A stretch of DNA of 64,000 nt. Origin: Branchiostoma floridae (lineage: Eukaryota > Chordata > Leptocardii > Amphioxiformes > Branchiostomatidae). Positions 50,391 to 52,499 of the stretch are shown here, in pieces. The position numbers were made by a program, and so were the translations under genes. The notes below the pieces were generated by a model. The model ran no database searches, had not been told where the DNA came from, and worked only from the letters and a program-made list of their open reading frames with translations. Positions within the stretch are counted from its first letter, which is position 1, and the number at the start of each line of letters is the position of its first letter. The stretch is from positions 14,236,067 through 14,300,066 of the forward strand of contig NC_049997.1 of NCBI RefSeq assembly GCF_000003815.2, read 5' to 3'.

Positions 50391-52457
50391 TGCATGTGTA
50401 TGTATGTATGTATGTATGTATGTATAATGCATCTATGTACTCCCTCATACTTACGAATACATCGGCTTTGTGAGTACTCGTAGCCAGAGCAGCAGAAGTA
50501 CGTTGTTTTGGGGCAGGTGGTTTCCCTATACGATGTTCGGTATCTGGAGGAAAAACAAGTTTTCATCTTTCACGAGTCCAGTTGTCAATGCCGGTTAGGT
50601 CTGGATCCAACTACACACGGGTCAGTCAACAACACCGTCTCTTTGAACACAAATCACCTTTCTGTTGTTTATTCATCAGGAGAAGTACATTACAAAAATA
50701 CGAATTTTTGAACAAATCGATCCTTAGTTTGTAACTCTGGTACTTGAAGGCAATACTGTTCCTCGGTCAGGTCGCAAAATTCCGTTCTCTCATAACTAAA
50801 GTCGCTAGATATGATTGACATCCATGGACGGCCATTATATTGTTGGTTTTGTGCTGTTAAAGGGAGAATTGTTGTTTTTGTCAGTGAATATGGAGAAATT
50901 TGGATGGAGTTTGATGGTCTCTACAACAGCTCTTCCGTGATCGATAGAACGAACAGTTTGACATAAAATGTGTTTCGTCTTCCACCATGTTTGACATAGT
51001 AGAAAAAGTGGGATCTTTCGCCTTTCACTATCTCCGGAAAAAGAAGTTGAACCCAATAACCCAGGATCTAGAGTTAGCTTTTAGACTAGAATAAACACTT
51101 GTGATATTGTGTTTTGCACTGTTTGAATCTCGCATGTTACCTGCAATAAGCCCACGAGCATGGATTTGCAGTAAACTTTATATTACAGTAGAAGCCAGTT
51201 AATTGCACAACGCATTACCGCACACTTCTGTTTATTGCACGGAATTCCAACATCCCAGACCAGCGCGGTCCAGCAAGATAACTTTGCTGTTTTGCACCAC
51301 CCGGATAATTGCACGAAATACGCTGACCAATGGGATGTGCAATTAAGCGGCTTCTACTGTTGACGTACCTTGTACAGGATGACCATCCAATAAAACCACA
51401 GTTGGTTTCGTAGCTCTGCGAGTACGCCTCCGAACACGGACATGTTGTGCTTCCAGTACACACATTGGCTCTGAGGACAGAAAAAATCGTGGCAAACTGA
51501 ATTTTAATCCAATGTGTCGGTAAACCGCCCTGACTTCTTAGCTATATACTTGATGGTAAATTCTGTGATGATGTTTTCTGTAAAAGAAATACTGATGCAT
51601 TCTGTAGTATCACAGCTATATGACAGCTATTATAAAGTATCATTCTATCTCGAGACTATTGTAGCACTCGCAATGTCAAAGACGGAAGTGTCAACCTACT
51701 GACAAGTAGTCTAACTGCTCACCCATGAATGTACAACCATACAAAACAGGTTGTCGTTCTAAAGATCTATATATTAAGTTAAAGAGTTCTTATGATGTGC
51801 AATAAGGGGTGGGCACCGGTGCAGAAAATGCAGGTCTATGTACGGTCCAGGTCCTGAGAATCAGGTCCAGGTCTGGACCTGAACTTGGACCGAGTAATCT
51901 GCGAAAACATGAGAAATGGCCATACTCAAACCAATGGTTCTGTTTGGTGGAGTATCCGACGTCCACTGGATTGTTAAAATCCTATCTTAATGTCTATCTA
52001 AATAACACTAACTGCCTCTGTTTTAGATCAAGTTTCACCTTTACATGTACATGTACTGTAAACGTGTACCGGTACATGTAAATGTACACTGTACCGGTAA
52101 CAAACCCTATGTACAACACAATGCAATCGATGAGGCATTTACGGAAAGCTGACCTAAATAAAATGTCTTAACTTCTTGTGTTTAAAAAAGTTCAGAGTCG
52201 CACACTTACTGTTGGGAGAAGGCTGCCTCGGCTTGCAGAGCTGCTACGGCGGCATCAGCCTCTGCGTTGATTCTTGCCCTCTCCGCATTTTGGTCACTTA
52301 TTATTCCCAACATAGCATTTAAGGGAACCAGAGCAAGCTGAGCATTCCTCCAGGCGTTGGCTTGGTCAACTGTACAGAACGTGTTGGCTGTGACCTGGGT
52401 CGGTAACTCCGCCGTCAGAAGGCACACCAGACAGCACAGCTTCAGAAGTACTCCCAT
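3249..52457 (-). CDS. Giant secreted modular protein: signal peptide, EMI/EGF-like region, long FN3-like array (65 coding exons)
   Basis: I assembled 65 coding exons from ATG (52457-52455) to TGA (3251-3249). Every intron has GT-AG ends and every junction closes in phase. The coding length is 10,089 bases, or 3,362 residues. Order: signal peptide and Ala-rich helix (1-82), Cys-rich EMI/EGF-like region (83-226), then FN3-like modules to the end. At least 15 module borders carry a D(T/S)(S/T)PP-type motif, often followed by GxVxDG. At least ten modules carry a W-x-G-F-x-D-x-x-S-G-I core followed a few residues on by Y-x-W-A-x-G, and many carry G-x-x-YY-V-x-V. There is no hydrophobic segment after the signal, so secretion is inferred, with adhesion or matrix use likely. 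A typical module spans two or three exons. Caveats: a phase-0 exon could be missing, and the donor of exon 28 is less certain. The family is not identified beyond its module types. Confidence 0.85.
3682..4688. other. Intron 63 of the giant gene
   Basis: It holds a ~65-codon plus-strand stretch, 3925-4123 (ARTFDRRVWRKYLTERSKG ... KEALKRHNEKMKGRC), with protein-like composition and no introns, possibly a retroelement scrap. Nothing else is recognisable. Intron 62, which follows on the left-to-right map, carries a GAT microsatellite at 4961-4980. Confidence 0.35.
5538..5684 (+). repeat. Dispersed repeat, GGTTAGACATCCAGG family
   Basis: AAAGGTTAGGCATCCAGGTA leads, followed by AAGCAACTGTATATGATTTT and CTTTCGTTTCGTCAGTGGAC. 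The same ordered boxes are seen at 49245-49378 and 58018-58162 (same strand), and inverted or rearranged at 6128-6240, 42766-42888 and 49655-49742. It is a short non-coding family of unknown class, probably a transposon or SINE fragment. Confidence 0.5.
6128..6240 (-). repeat. Rearranged copy of the GGTTAGACATCCAGG family
   Basis: AAGGTTAGACATTCAGG here is followed by the other boxes in reverse orientation (CACTGACGAAAGACAAC, CGTCTGACCGTTTCCAAAAT, CCAGTTGCTTGAGTAA). Part of the element is therefore inverted relative to the standard copy at 58018-58162. Confidence 0.45.
6548..6770. repeat. ~109-base tandem duplication in intron 60
   Basis: GTGAGATAGGGTAGACTGTT at 6550 recurs as GTGAGATGGGGTGGACTGTT at 6659, with matching flanks (GTGGTGGTGGTTGG / GTAGTGGTTGTTGG and GACCAGGTTTGAC / GACCAGCTTTGAC). 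It is purely intronic. Confidence 0.6.
7000..7230. repeat. Dispersed repeat with CATGGAGGTATAGTTT end (second copy 25890-26140)
   Basis: AACATGGAGGTATAGTTTTG, GTGTGCTTGTGG, GGTCAGCATAACTTTAGACC and GGTGCTGCAGTAGGACTTCC recur in reverse order at 25890-26140 (CTGCTGCAGTACCAAGGTC, GTTCTAGAGTTATACTGACC, AAAACTATACCTCCATTTTT). The second copy lies in intron 34. Confidence 0.45.
7650..7835. repeat. SINE-like dispersed repeat (intron 58)
   Basis: CACCTGAGTGAAGTGAGGAA and GTAAAGTGCCTCTCCCAAGG followed by GCACTACGC and CGAACTCGGGACC form an ordered series that is widespread in deuterostome SINE/LINE tails (recognition from general knowledge, not checked). No open frame is present. Confidence 0.4.
7918..9663 (-). 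CDS. Giant gene exons 55-58: galactose-binding-like module inserted in the FN3 array
   Basis: Exons are 9487-9663, 9036-9167, 8501-8769 and 7918-8092 (residues 2767-3017). Exon 55 ends an FN3-like module (SDGFLVDTSPPIPEAN) and then reads NLLINPSFEDAVDGGEGW. Exon 56 continues VLEGDSVAQQISSLPTDDF, and exon 57 has IFYFTADGSSSSVTIQSVG and ends GISLDNFK. The NLL-x-N-x-SFE opening, the W-x-x-x-GD step and the closing LDN-V/F-K are the pattern of galactose-binding-like jelly-roll modules such as those in DUF642-type proteins. This suggests a carbohydrate-contact site in an otherwise adhesive chain (inference). Exon 58 returns to an FN3-like strand, DFSWAIGTTRG. Confidence 0.8.
9195..9390. mobile_element. 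MITE, CACATTTCCAAACCGGGGCC family (intron 55)
   Basis: It begins CATATTTCCAAACCGGGGCC near 9208, contains TAAAAGACACC and CGTACATTTCTATTT-like strings, and ends CGTTTCCACAAACAGCCCGA followed by CGTTAGCC. It is one of at least five copies in the window (also 38232-38445, 42524-42968, 57361-57540 and 57545-57735). Confidence 0.5.
10296..11974 (-). CDS. Giant gene exons 50-54: FN3-like modules
   Basis: Exons are 11875-11974, 11552-11682, 11266-11428, 10918-11124 and 10296-10499 (residues 2499-2766). Exon 51 gives SYVFYVRAWYTDN and a short basic tail, PKRSSSRK, at the linker, which is unusual for this protein. Exon 53 gives KTYYTSVRAYNHAGLHST with the linker VDTVAPTAGVVFDG. Exon 54 gives SWHGFNDLDSGIDKHFWCIG. 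Exon 51 uses the donor AAG|GTCAGT. Confidence 0.85.
10688..10800. repeat. Dispersed repeat with GCCACCTAGCGGCGA box (three copies in window)
   Basis: GACGAGGGGGATACAAGC, a conserved spacer and CAGTGCCACCTAGCGGCGAC recur at 40712-40795 (GATGAGGGGGAATACAGACT ... ACGCCACCTAGCTGCAGTGC) and at 47715-47815 (GGGCGAGGGGGATGCAAACT ... AGCGCCACCTACATG). I cannot classify it. The third copy continues into GAGAGACATCGAAACGTAAG, which resembles 8415-8470. Confidence 0.45.
12122..12579 (-). CDS. Giant gene exons 48-49: six-cysteine insert between FN3-like modules
   Basis: Exons are 12396-12579 and 12122-12303 (residues 2377-2498). Exon 48 finishes one module (AGLASTVLHSAF) and then has six cysteines in about 28 residues: RRCDAHSCYGHCICAPFNQN, then NCARPSDNTC. 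This is far denser than anything around it and resembles a small disulfide knot or truncated EGF-like unit (inference). Exon 49 resumes a beta-type sequence ending YRYEWSAGIS, the usual strand before the next exon. Confidence 0.83.
12650..12832 (-). pseudogene. Fragment of the same GIY-YIG/Penelope-like family
   Basis: The minus strand reads KEAIYIKAYQPSLNRDGERY then STFDPLLTSHFRYG. It keeps the frame over ~55 codons and ends with the AAAGCTTGTTGGTAAG box that also follows the other copies. It is located in intron 47 of the giant gene, in its sense direction. Confidence 0.6.
12959..16390 (-). CDS. Giant gene exons 41-47: FN3-like modules
   Basis: Exons are 16204-16390, 15968-16082, 15665-15782, 14970-15169, 13929-14057, 13363-13575 and 12959-13105 (residues 2007-2376). 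Exons 41-43 are the most regular stretch of the protein: LTPGETYYVTVTACNAADL, PDDSPPVAGRVLDG, HWYGFNDPHSGLSHYEW and YITVKAYNHVGMSVET. Exon 45 has a cysteine pair (GCNNARLCTQTQTG). Exon 46 carries the linker VDSSKPLTGHF and the core AWLGFSDYHSGIDRLMVAVG. For exon 42 the acceptor CCACAG|A is required by phase; the AG five bases later is rejected. Exons 44 and 46 each have a degenerate copy of their donor end in the following intron. Confidence 0.86.
13205..13262 (-). repeat. Vestigial copy of the exon 46 3' end and donor (intron 46)
   Basis: The minus strand encodes ESFYRRNKTG before GTAAGATT, echoing the true exon end GSGFYGRDKTL before GTAAGGCC at 13363. GATGCTTGT follows both in the intron. 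This duplicate is more diverged than those at exons 40 and 44, so it is older or unconstrained. Confidence 0.5.
13736..13765. repeat. Short palindrome containing TCTCGCGAGA (intron 45)
   Basis: ACCTAGTCTCG pairs with CGAGACTAGGT across a 6-8 base loop, and the right arm includes TCTCGCGAGA, itself a palindrome. In vertebrates that decamer is a known promoter element bound by BANP. Inside an intron it may mean nothing. Confidence 0.5.
14795..15000. repeat. Tandem duplication covering the exon 44 donor region (~110-120-base period)
   Basis: TTCACACACCTTTATGTTGG followed by GACCTCC is found at 14859 and at the true border 14961. AGTTCCCAAAT...GGTCC.AAAT is found before each. On the minus strand both read as exon end plus GTGTGTGAA donor. 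Confidence 0.65.
16428..16650. repeat. Tandem duplication covering the exon 40 donor region (~120-base period)
   Basis: GTACCTTGAAGAAGCCCAA occurs at the true exon 40 border (16622) and again at about 16503, and CACTCCTGAGGC.TCGCCAAAA occurs at 16429 and 16550. The upstream block thus repeats the last ~35 coding bases, the splice site and the first ~75 intron bases. The extra copy has a valid GT donor but is followed by stops in the coding frame. Confidence 0.65.
16624..19278 (-). CDS. Giant gene exons 36-40: FN3-like modules
   Basis: Exons are 19173-19278, 18678-18794, 18099-18234, 17312-17492 and 16624-16891 (residues 1738-2006). Exons 36-37 carry QWDGFVD, HHSGIQRYEYAIG and WSYYATVTAVDFVGLSTT. 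Exon 38 carries the linker VDTTPPQKSD. Exon 39 starts with a split Trp-region core, SWEGVFYDTESGVSFFEW. Exon 40 (268 bases) contains the strand pair YNGAGLMTMATSW, the linker VETSPPEAGNVYDG and the next core HWDGFYDPHSAIVSYTW. The introns hold two copies of one MITE, at about 17.7-17.9 and 18.3-18.5 kb. Downstream of exon 40 there are partial copies of its donor region. Confidence 0.86.
17695..17910. mobile_element. MITE, TAATATGTCAAAGGTAAAGG family, copy 1 (intron 38)
   Basis: CAGGAATCTCTAGGTAATAT near 17730 is inverted relative to TTGACATATTACCTGAATTC near 17860, with GTAAAGGCCCC against GGGGGCTTTAC just inside. The centre shares TGGATATTGTTATGCAAATC with the copy at 18298-18510. Confidence 0.5.
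18298..18510. mobile_element. MITE, same family, copy 2 (intron 37)
   Basis: GGAATTGTGGGCAATATGTC at 18331 mirrors GACATTACCCACAATTCCTG at about 18455. GTGAAGGCCC mirrors GGGTCTTCACCC. The outer parts (TTCCGAGTCCGC and GTACTCAGAACCGTG) also pair loosely. Two related copies in adjacent introns suggest local hopping. Confidence 0.5.
19371..19612 (+). pseudogene. Fragment of a GIY-YIG endonuclease (Penelope-like retroelement C-terminus)
   Basis: The plus strand reads TLDSEQDYFLRGLNEAIYIT then PSLNRDGGRYRLPSTFDPLL. The E-A-I-Y-I...PSLNRDGG-x-Y-x-L...D-x-LL order is the C-terminal part of GIY-YIG endonuclease domains attached to Penelope-like retroelements, common in invertebrate genomes. Only ~70 residues remain. 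It lies in intron 35, 95 bases upstream (in transcript direction) of exon 36. Confidence 0.6.
19613..20781. other. Intron 35, repeat-derived but unclassified part
   Basis: It contains two or three weak copies of a ~200-base unit (TTTGGCAGGTGTGTAGCGGT, GGGCCCCCTAGCAGCTTGTT, GGAACTGCAGTGGG). Similar strings occur at 44500-44660 and 48400-48440. No open frame of interest. Confidence 0.35.
20782..21270. mobile_element. Small TTAA-bounded inverted-repeat element
   Basis: TTAAGGTCTCATTGATG at 20782 is matched by CATCAATGAGACCTTAA ending at 21270. The 13-base inverted repeat GGTCTCATTGATG is flanked by TTAA on both sides, as in piggyBac-like non-autonomous elements. The 489-base body has no coding potential. 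A stretch around 21060-21150 (GATGCAAAACTTTACCTGCT) recurs in weaker form at 21650-21700, outside the element. Confidence 0.6.
22022..22052. repeat. TTTC microsatellite at the end of long element copy 1 (GAAA partner 29750-29778)
   Basis: About six TTTC units are part of the long repeat element. The other arm carries the complementary AGAA/GAAA run at the mirrored position, so the tract was copied with the element. Confidence 0.85.
22219..22740 (+). repeat. ~162-base tandem repeats inside long element copy 1
   Basis: The unit runs from a GGCCCCTGTACCCTGGTATT start through GAGCTGAAATTTGACAGAGA, CCTTGATAATGCCCCCATAT and TTTTGGTGTACAGTACAACA to GACCAAAAAAGGACAC. Starts recur near 22219, 22390, 22552 and 22715. 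Units differ by a few bases each. They stay open in one minus-strand frame, which produces a repetitive pseudo-protein. The unit length is a multiple of three, so I read this as a by-product of the repeat and not as a gene. Confidence 0.8.
25086..25134. repeat. 48-base near-perfect palindrome in the long element (partner near 27453-27501)
   Basis: ACTGAAAATTGTT pairs with AACAATTTTCAGT across a centre that also pairs (AATGACATTACAT against ATGAAGTCATT). Both copies of the element keep it with no loss of pairing. A hairpin at this subterminal place could be a structural feature of the transposon end. Confidence 0.65.
25590..27061 (-). CDS. Giant gene exons 33-35: in-frame three-exon cassette between inverted repeats
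   Basis: Exons are 26890-27061, 26341-26570 and 25590-25802 (residues 1533-1737; 172+230+213 = 615 bases). Exon 33 starts and exon 35 ends in phase 0, and exon 32 also ends and exon 36 also starts in phase 0, so the block can be left out without a frameshift. The encoded part has six cysteines and less typical FN3 motifs (KCLSLVVRGHAHTGLSAS, KRYIVCIHAEETSITYERW), followed by a VDVTPPNADAAD linker. The block lies in a 1.8 kb spacer between two opposite copies of a multi-kilobase repeat. Intron 33 contains a ~178-base CAGTAGAAGCC-type inverted-repeat element. Confidence 0.82.
26646..26823. mobile_element. MITE, CAGTAGAAGCC family, copy in intron 33
   Basis: The ends read TTAGAAGCCGCTTAATTGCA and AATTAGCTGGCTTCTACTGT. 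Length and internal sequence (GACCGCACCAGTCTGGGATT, CACTTAACAGAAGTGTGCGG) match the copy at 51184-51361 in the opposite orientation. It lies within the spacer between the long inverted repeats. Confidence 0.6.
27212..29827 (-). mobile_element. Long repeat element, copy 2 (right arm of the inverted pair)
   Basis: This is the reverse-complement partner of 21974-25376, in intron 32 of the giant gene. It has the same ATATTTCAGCCATAC ends (27251-27265 and near 29813-29827), the same ~162-base tandem repeats (about 29050-29580) and the same GAAA/TTTC microsatellite at 29755-29778. It is about 0.8 kb shorter. It has one CCAAT/AT-rich unit where copy 1 has two, and lacks ~65 bases near 27910. The near identity over the rest points to recent duplication, or to gene conversion between the arms. 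Confidence 0.8.
29050..29580 (-). repeat. ~162-base tandem repeats inside long element copy 2
   Basis: The same unit as at 22219-22740 in reverse orientation, again about three to four copies. The copy nearest the element centre is the most diverged in both arms, so the array existed before the two arms separated. Confidence 0.8.
29828..30211. other. Intron 32, part next to exon 32
   Basis: Low-complexity sequence with a short direct repeat (GGCATCGACCTAGATGGGCA then TCGACCTG) and a GACAAGACAAGACAAGA run at 30172. No gene seen. Confidence 0.35.
30212..33422 (-). CDS. Giant gene exons 27-32: FN3-like modules including a 29-base microexon
   Basis: Exons are 33249-33422, 32462-32656, 31589-31718, 31337-31365, 30929-31214 and 30212-30444 (residues 1184-1532). 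Exon 27 gives SYYVSVKATDFVGLST, exon 28 ARWSGFLHEHQDISYQVG, and exon 29 TYYITVKASNSIGDTT. Exon 30 is a 29-base microexon (QHDEIYQIQ plus a split codon). Exon 31, at 286 bases, is the longest of the gene. For exon 28 I used the donor CAG|GTGGGA. The next 15 bases would also translate into a plausible strand, so this border is the least certain in the model. Exon 32 ends in phase 0 at NETT, using the donor GTTAGT. Confidence 0.77.
33823..36453 (-). CDS. Giant gene exons 21-26: FN3-like modules
   Basis: Exons are 36173-36453, 35763-35931, 35294-35436, 35061-35139, 34639-34792 and 33823-33929 (residues 873-1183). Exon 21 (281 bases) is the second longest in the gene. It has TYYCTVVAFNRALSASEP followed by the linker YDTSPPSISNI, then a Gly- and Asp-rich insert. 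Exon 23 carries YWNGSDVESQINDYQVG, exon 24 FYLGVTATNRAGLSTT, and exon 25 the linker VDARPPTFSG. Exon 26 contains two cysteines three residues either side of a GGAS turn. The exon 21-22 joint codon is AG+C, which selects the acceptor TTTACAG|C over an AG five bases further on. Confidence 0.82.
36604..36748 (+). pseudogene. Degenerate GIY-YIG/Penelope-like fragment
   Basis: One frame reads KEAVYIRAHRPSLRRR before it breaks. Further on, CAGTCACGTGTCTCTGTCTG and CGTCACGTTCCGGAAG correspond to the LLTSHFR-encoding end of the other copies. A similar end piece (TACCCTCTGCTCACGTCACA) lies at about 32298-32345. Confidence 0.45.
36898..39389 (-). CDS. Giant gene exons 16-20: FN3-like modules
   Basis: Exons are 39210-39389, 38708-38828, 37749-37934, 37272-37349 and 36898-37026 (residues 641-872). 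Exon 16 ends one module (TYIRATDILGN) and carries the linker IDSSPPIIEDF. Exon 18 has four clustered cysteines (PCTADTCKCTPMEPC) before a YYFYVTVTNRARLST strand pair. Exon 19 is only 78 bases and consists of the linker VDISPPEPGHIID. Exon 20 carries SWEGFFDHESGVRSYQV, a textbook version of the repeated core. The exon 18 acceptor (TTTTAAAG) is weak but is the only one that keeps phase. Confidence 0.82.
37945..38060 (-). repeat. LINE/SINE tail fragment, intron 17
   Basis: A GAAGAAGAAGAGAAGAAA run precedes TTTATTGTGCGACAATTGTA and the same ACAATGTAT...TATACATA boxes as the fragment at 50028-50100. Confidence 0.4.
38232..38445. mobile_element. MITE, CACATTTCCAAACCGGGGCC family (intron 17)
   Basis: It starts CACATTTCCAAATCTGGGCC, ends GGGCCCCGGTTTGGAAATGT, and holds AAATAGAAATGTATACATAC inside. 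Immediately upstream, a ~40-base direct repeat (CCTAAAAGACAGTCATGA...CTAGCTGCAGCG) occurs twice at 38150-38228. Confidence 0.55.
39838..43803 (-). CDS. Giant gene exons 9-15: divergent modules
   Basis: Exons are 43675-43803, 43014-43089, 42034-42166, 41691-41812, 40942-41061, 40282-40476 and 39838-39941 (residues 348-640). Exon 11 holds the first clear W-x-G-x-x-D-x-GSGI core (RWSGWSDTGSGIQNYHV). Exons 13-14 (FYLYDSTSTITVDDSAGL, YMDHFIQHTHHNG) do not resemble the later FN3-like modules and may be a separate beta domain. For exon 14 I used acceptor GAAACAG|TGG; an alternative AG six bases on (TGGCAG|ACG) would remove two residues. The exon 9 donor lies 16 bases from a small inverted-repeat element at 43351-43659. 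Confidence 0.78.
41450..41635 (+). pseudogene. Fragment of the same GIY-YIG/Penelope-like family
   Basis: CCGAGACGGGGGCCGATACC, ACCTTTGACCCATTGCTGAC and GAAAGCTTGTTGGTAAG repeat the order seen at 19371-19612. The upstream EAIYI part is lost. A shorter scrap (GAGACGGGGGCCGGTGCCAA) lies at about 17118-17160. Confidence 0.55.
42524..42968. mobile_element. MITE (CACATTTCCAAACCGGGGCC family) interrupted by another repeat
   Basis: The outer ends are ACATTTTCAAACCGGTTGCC and GGCCCCGGTTTGGAAATGTG, followed by ACGTTAGCCC. The two halves (42524-42665 and 42895-42968) line up with the uninterrupted ~190-base copies at 9195-9390 and 38232-38445. The middle holds a different dispersed repeat (42766-42888), giving a nested insertion. 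Confidence 0.55.
42766..42888 (-). repeat. GGTTAGACATCCAGG-family copy nested in a MITE
   Basis: In reverse order, GAAACGTCTGACTGTTTCCA, ATATACAGTTGCTTGAGTAA and ACCTGGATGTCTAACCTT are present. It sits inside the MITE at 42524-42968 and so inserted later. Confidence 0.5.
43351..43659. mobile_element. MITE with AAGGCTTAGGTCCCA inverted ends
   Basis: AAGGCTTAGGTCCCAATTG at 43351 is matched by AACTGGGACCTAAGCCTT at 43642-43659. The 309-base body is GC-richer than its surroundings and holds CCCGGGTCCCGG-type palindromes. Related GC-rich pieces occur at 39665-39815 and 57190-57310. It ends 16 bases from the 5' splice site of exon 9. Confidence 0.65.
44201..48677 (-). CDS. Giant gene exons 6-8: first post-EGF segment
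   Basis: Exons are 48574-48677, 47967-48099 and 44201-44327 (residues 227-347). The sequence begins DSTPTFTHWLGKLHDNSGG, continues with IPTSLDFEWFLSYTRPNP, and in exon 8 has two cysteines (INCDMALSN and AIQCTND). These look like beta-strand-rich modules, but I cannot assign them to FN3 with confidence. The 3.6 kb intron between exons 7 and 8 is the longest in this half of the gene and contains the TTAA fold-back element. The exon 6 acceptor follows TTCCTTCCCAG, and the exon 5-6 junction codon is ATC. Confidence 0.8.
44837..47510. mobile_element. Fold-back element with 0.94 kb inverted arms and TTAA ends (piggyBac-like MITE?)
   Basis: The left arm, 44837-45778, is the near-exact reverse complement of the right arm, 46569-47510. 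Both termini read TTAAGAGCGAATGTCTG going inward, so the element is bounded by TTAA, the target duplication typical of piggyBac-family transposons (TTAA is its own complement, so it could also belong to the inverted repeat). Each arm contains three ~185-base direct repeats built on AAGTTCGGGTTCTTGTTTTG. The 790-base centre holds part of a fourth. No transposase is visible. The element fills most of intron 7 of the giant gene. Confidence 0.8.
48831..51470 (-). CDS. Giant gene exons 2-5: cysteine-rich EMI-like and EGF-like region
   Basis: Exons are 51369-51470, 50455-50543, 49765-49896 and 48831-48938 (residues 83-226). Exons 2-3 read NVCTGSTTCPCSEAY, then CGFIGWSSCTRYRTSYRET, then TCPKTTYFCCSGYEYS. 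The W-x-x-C-x-x-Y-x-TSYR run and the CC-x-GY ending match the pattern of an EMI domain, a module placed at the N-terminus of several matrix glycoproteins. Exon 4 adds six cysteines (ICTDPLCNSHLCDNDQCPGC and later NCY). Exon 5 reads RCSWRSDSNLCFPGTC followed by GSCSCTSGFSGSSC, which fits an EGF-like fold. Family assignment is by pattern only. Introns 2-4 hold a small inverted-repeat element, microsatellites and a LINE-tail fragment. Confidence 0.8.
49078..49180. repeat. TG/CA and CG microsatellite (intron 4)
   Basis: It runs GTGTGTGTGTG, then CACACACACAC, then (CG)8-type CGCGCGCGCGCGC, then CACAC. Alternating purine-pyrimidine tracts of this length can adopt Z-DNA (general knowledge). Confidence 0.8.
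49245..49742. repeat. Two facing copies of the GGTTAGACATCCAGG family (intron 4)
   Basis: A plus copy at 49245-49378 (AAGGTTAGACATCCTGGTAA ... CTATCTTTCGTCAGTG) and a partial minus copy at 49655-49742 (CACAGACGAAAGACAGTGGA ... TCATATCCAGTTGCTTCAAT) face each other, with ~275 bases of other sequence between them. Confidence 0.45.
50028..50100 (-). repeat. LINE/SINE tail fragment, intron 3
   Basis: CAAAGTTTATTGCACAACAA followed by TTGCAACGGGTACAATGTAT is closely matched at 37952-38012 (AATTTATTGTGCGACAATTG, TAACAGATACAATGTATGG). In reverse it reads as a 3' tail with TTTATTG as the poly(A)-adjacent end. Such tails are common leftovers of CR1/L2-like LINEs. Confidence 0.4.
50318..50425. repeat. 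TA, TG and TATG microsatellites (intron 3)
   Basis: A TATATATA run is followed by ~23 TG units (50340-50386) and then seven TATG units (50399-50424). The exon 3 donor follows 30 bases later. Confidence 0.85.
51184..51361. mobile_element. MITE, CAGTAGAAGCC family, copy in intron 2
   Basis: CAGTAGAAGCCAGTTAATTG opens the element and CAATTAAGCGGCTTCTACTG closes it. CAGT-starting ends after a TA fit the pogo/Tc1-mariner group. There is no coding sequence. The same family occurs at 26646-26823. Confidence 0.65.
51808..52095 (+). repeat. Dispersed repeat, GGTCCAGGTCTGGACCTGAA family, copy 1
   Basis: It shares the order of GGCACCGGTGCAGAAAATGC, TCCAGGTCTGGACCTGAACT, GAAAACATGAGAAATGGC, ATACTCAAACCAATGGT and CTAACTGCCTCTGTT with 63222-63480. 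The internal GGTCCAGGTC/GACCTGGACC strings are palindromic. Confidence 0.5.
52210..52457 (-). CDS. Giant gene exon 1: signal peptide and Ala/Glu-rich helix
   Basis: The ATG sits in a good context (AACACCATGG). It opens a classic signal peptide (MGVLLKLCCLVCLLTAEL), with cleavage likely after TQVTA. The mature part begins NTFCTVDQANAWRNAQLAL and continues as an alanine- and charge-rich stretch (ERARINAEADAAVAALQAEA) that should form an amphipathic helix, perhaps a short coiled coil for oligomerisation (inference). The donor CAACA|GTAAGT leaves two bases that join exon 2 as CAA. A pyrimidine-rich CTTCCTTCTG...ACTAG lies about 10 bases before the ATG and could be an acceptor, so a separate upstream 5' UTR exon is possible. 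Confidence 0.85.
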
Positions 52458-52499
52458 GGTGTTAACCCTAGTGTTTGTGTTACAGAAGGAAGTATATTA

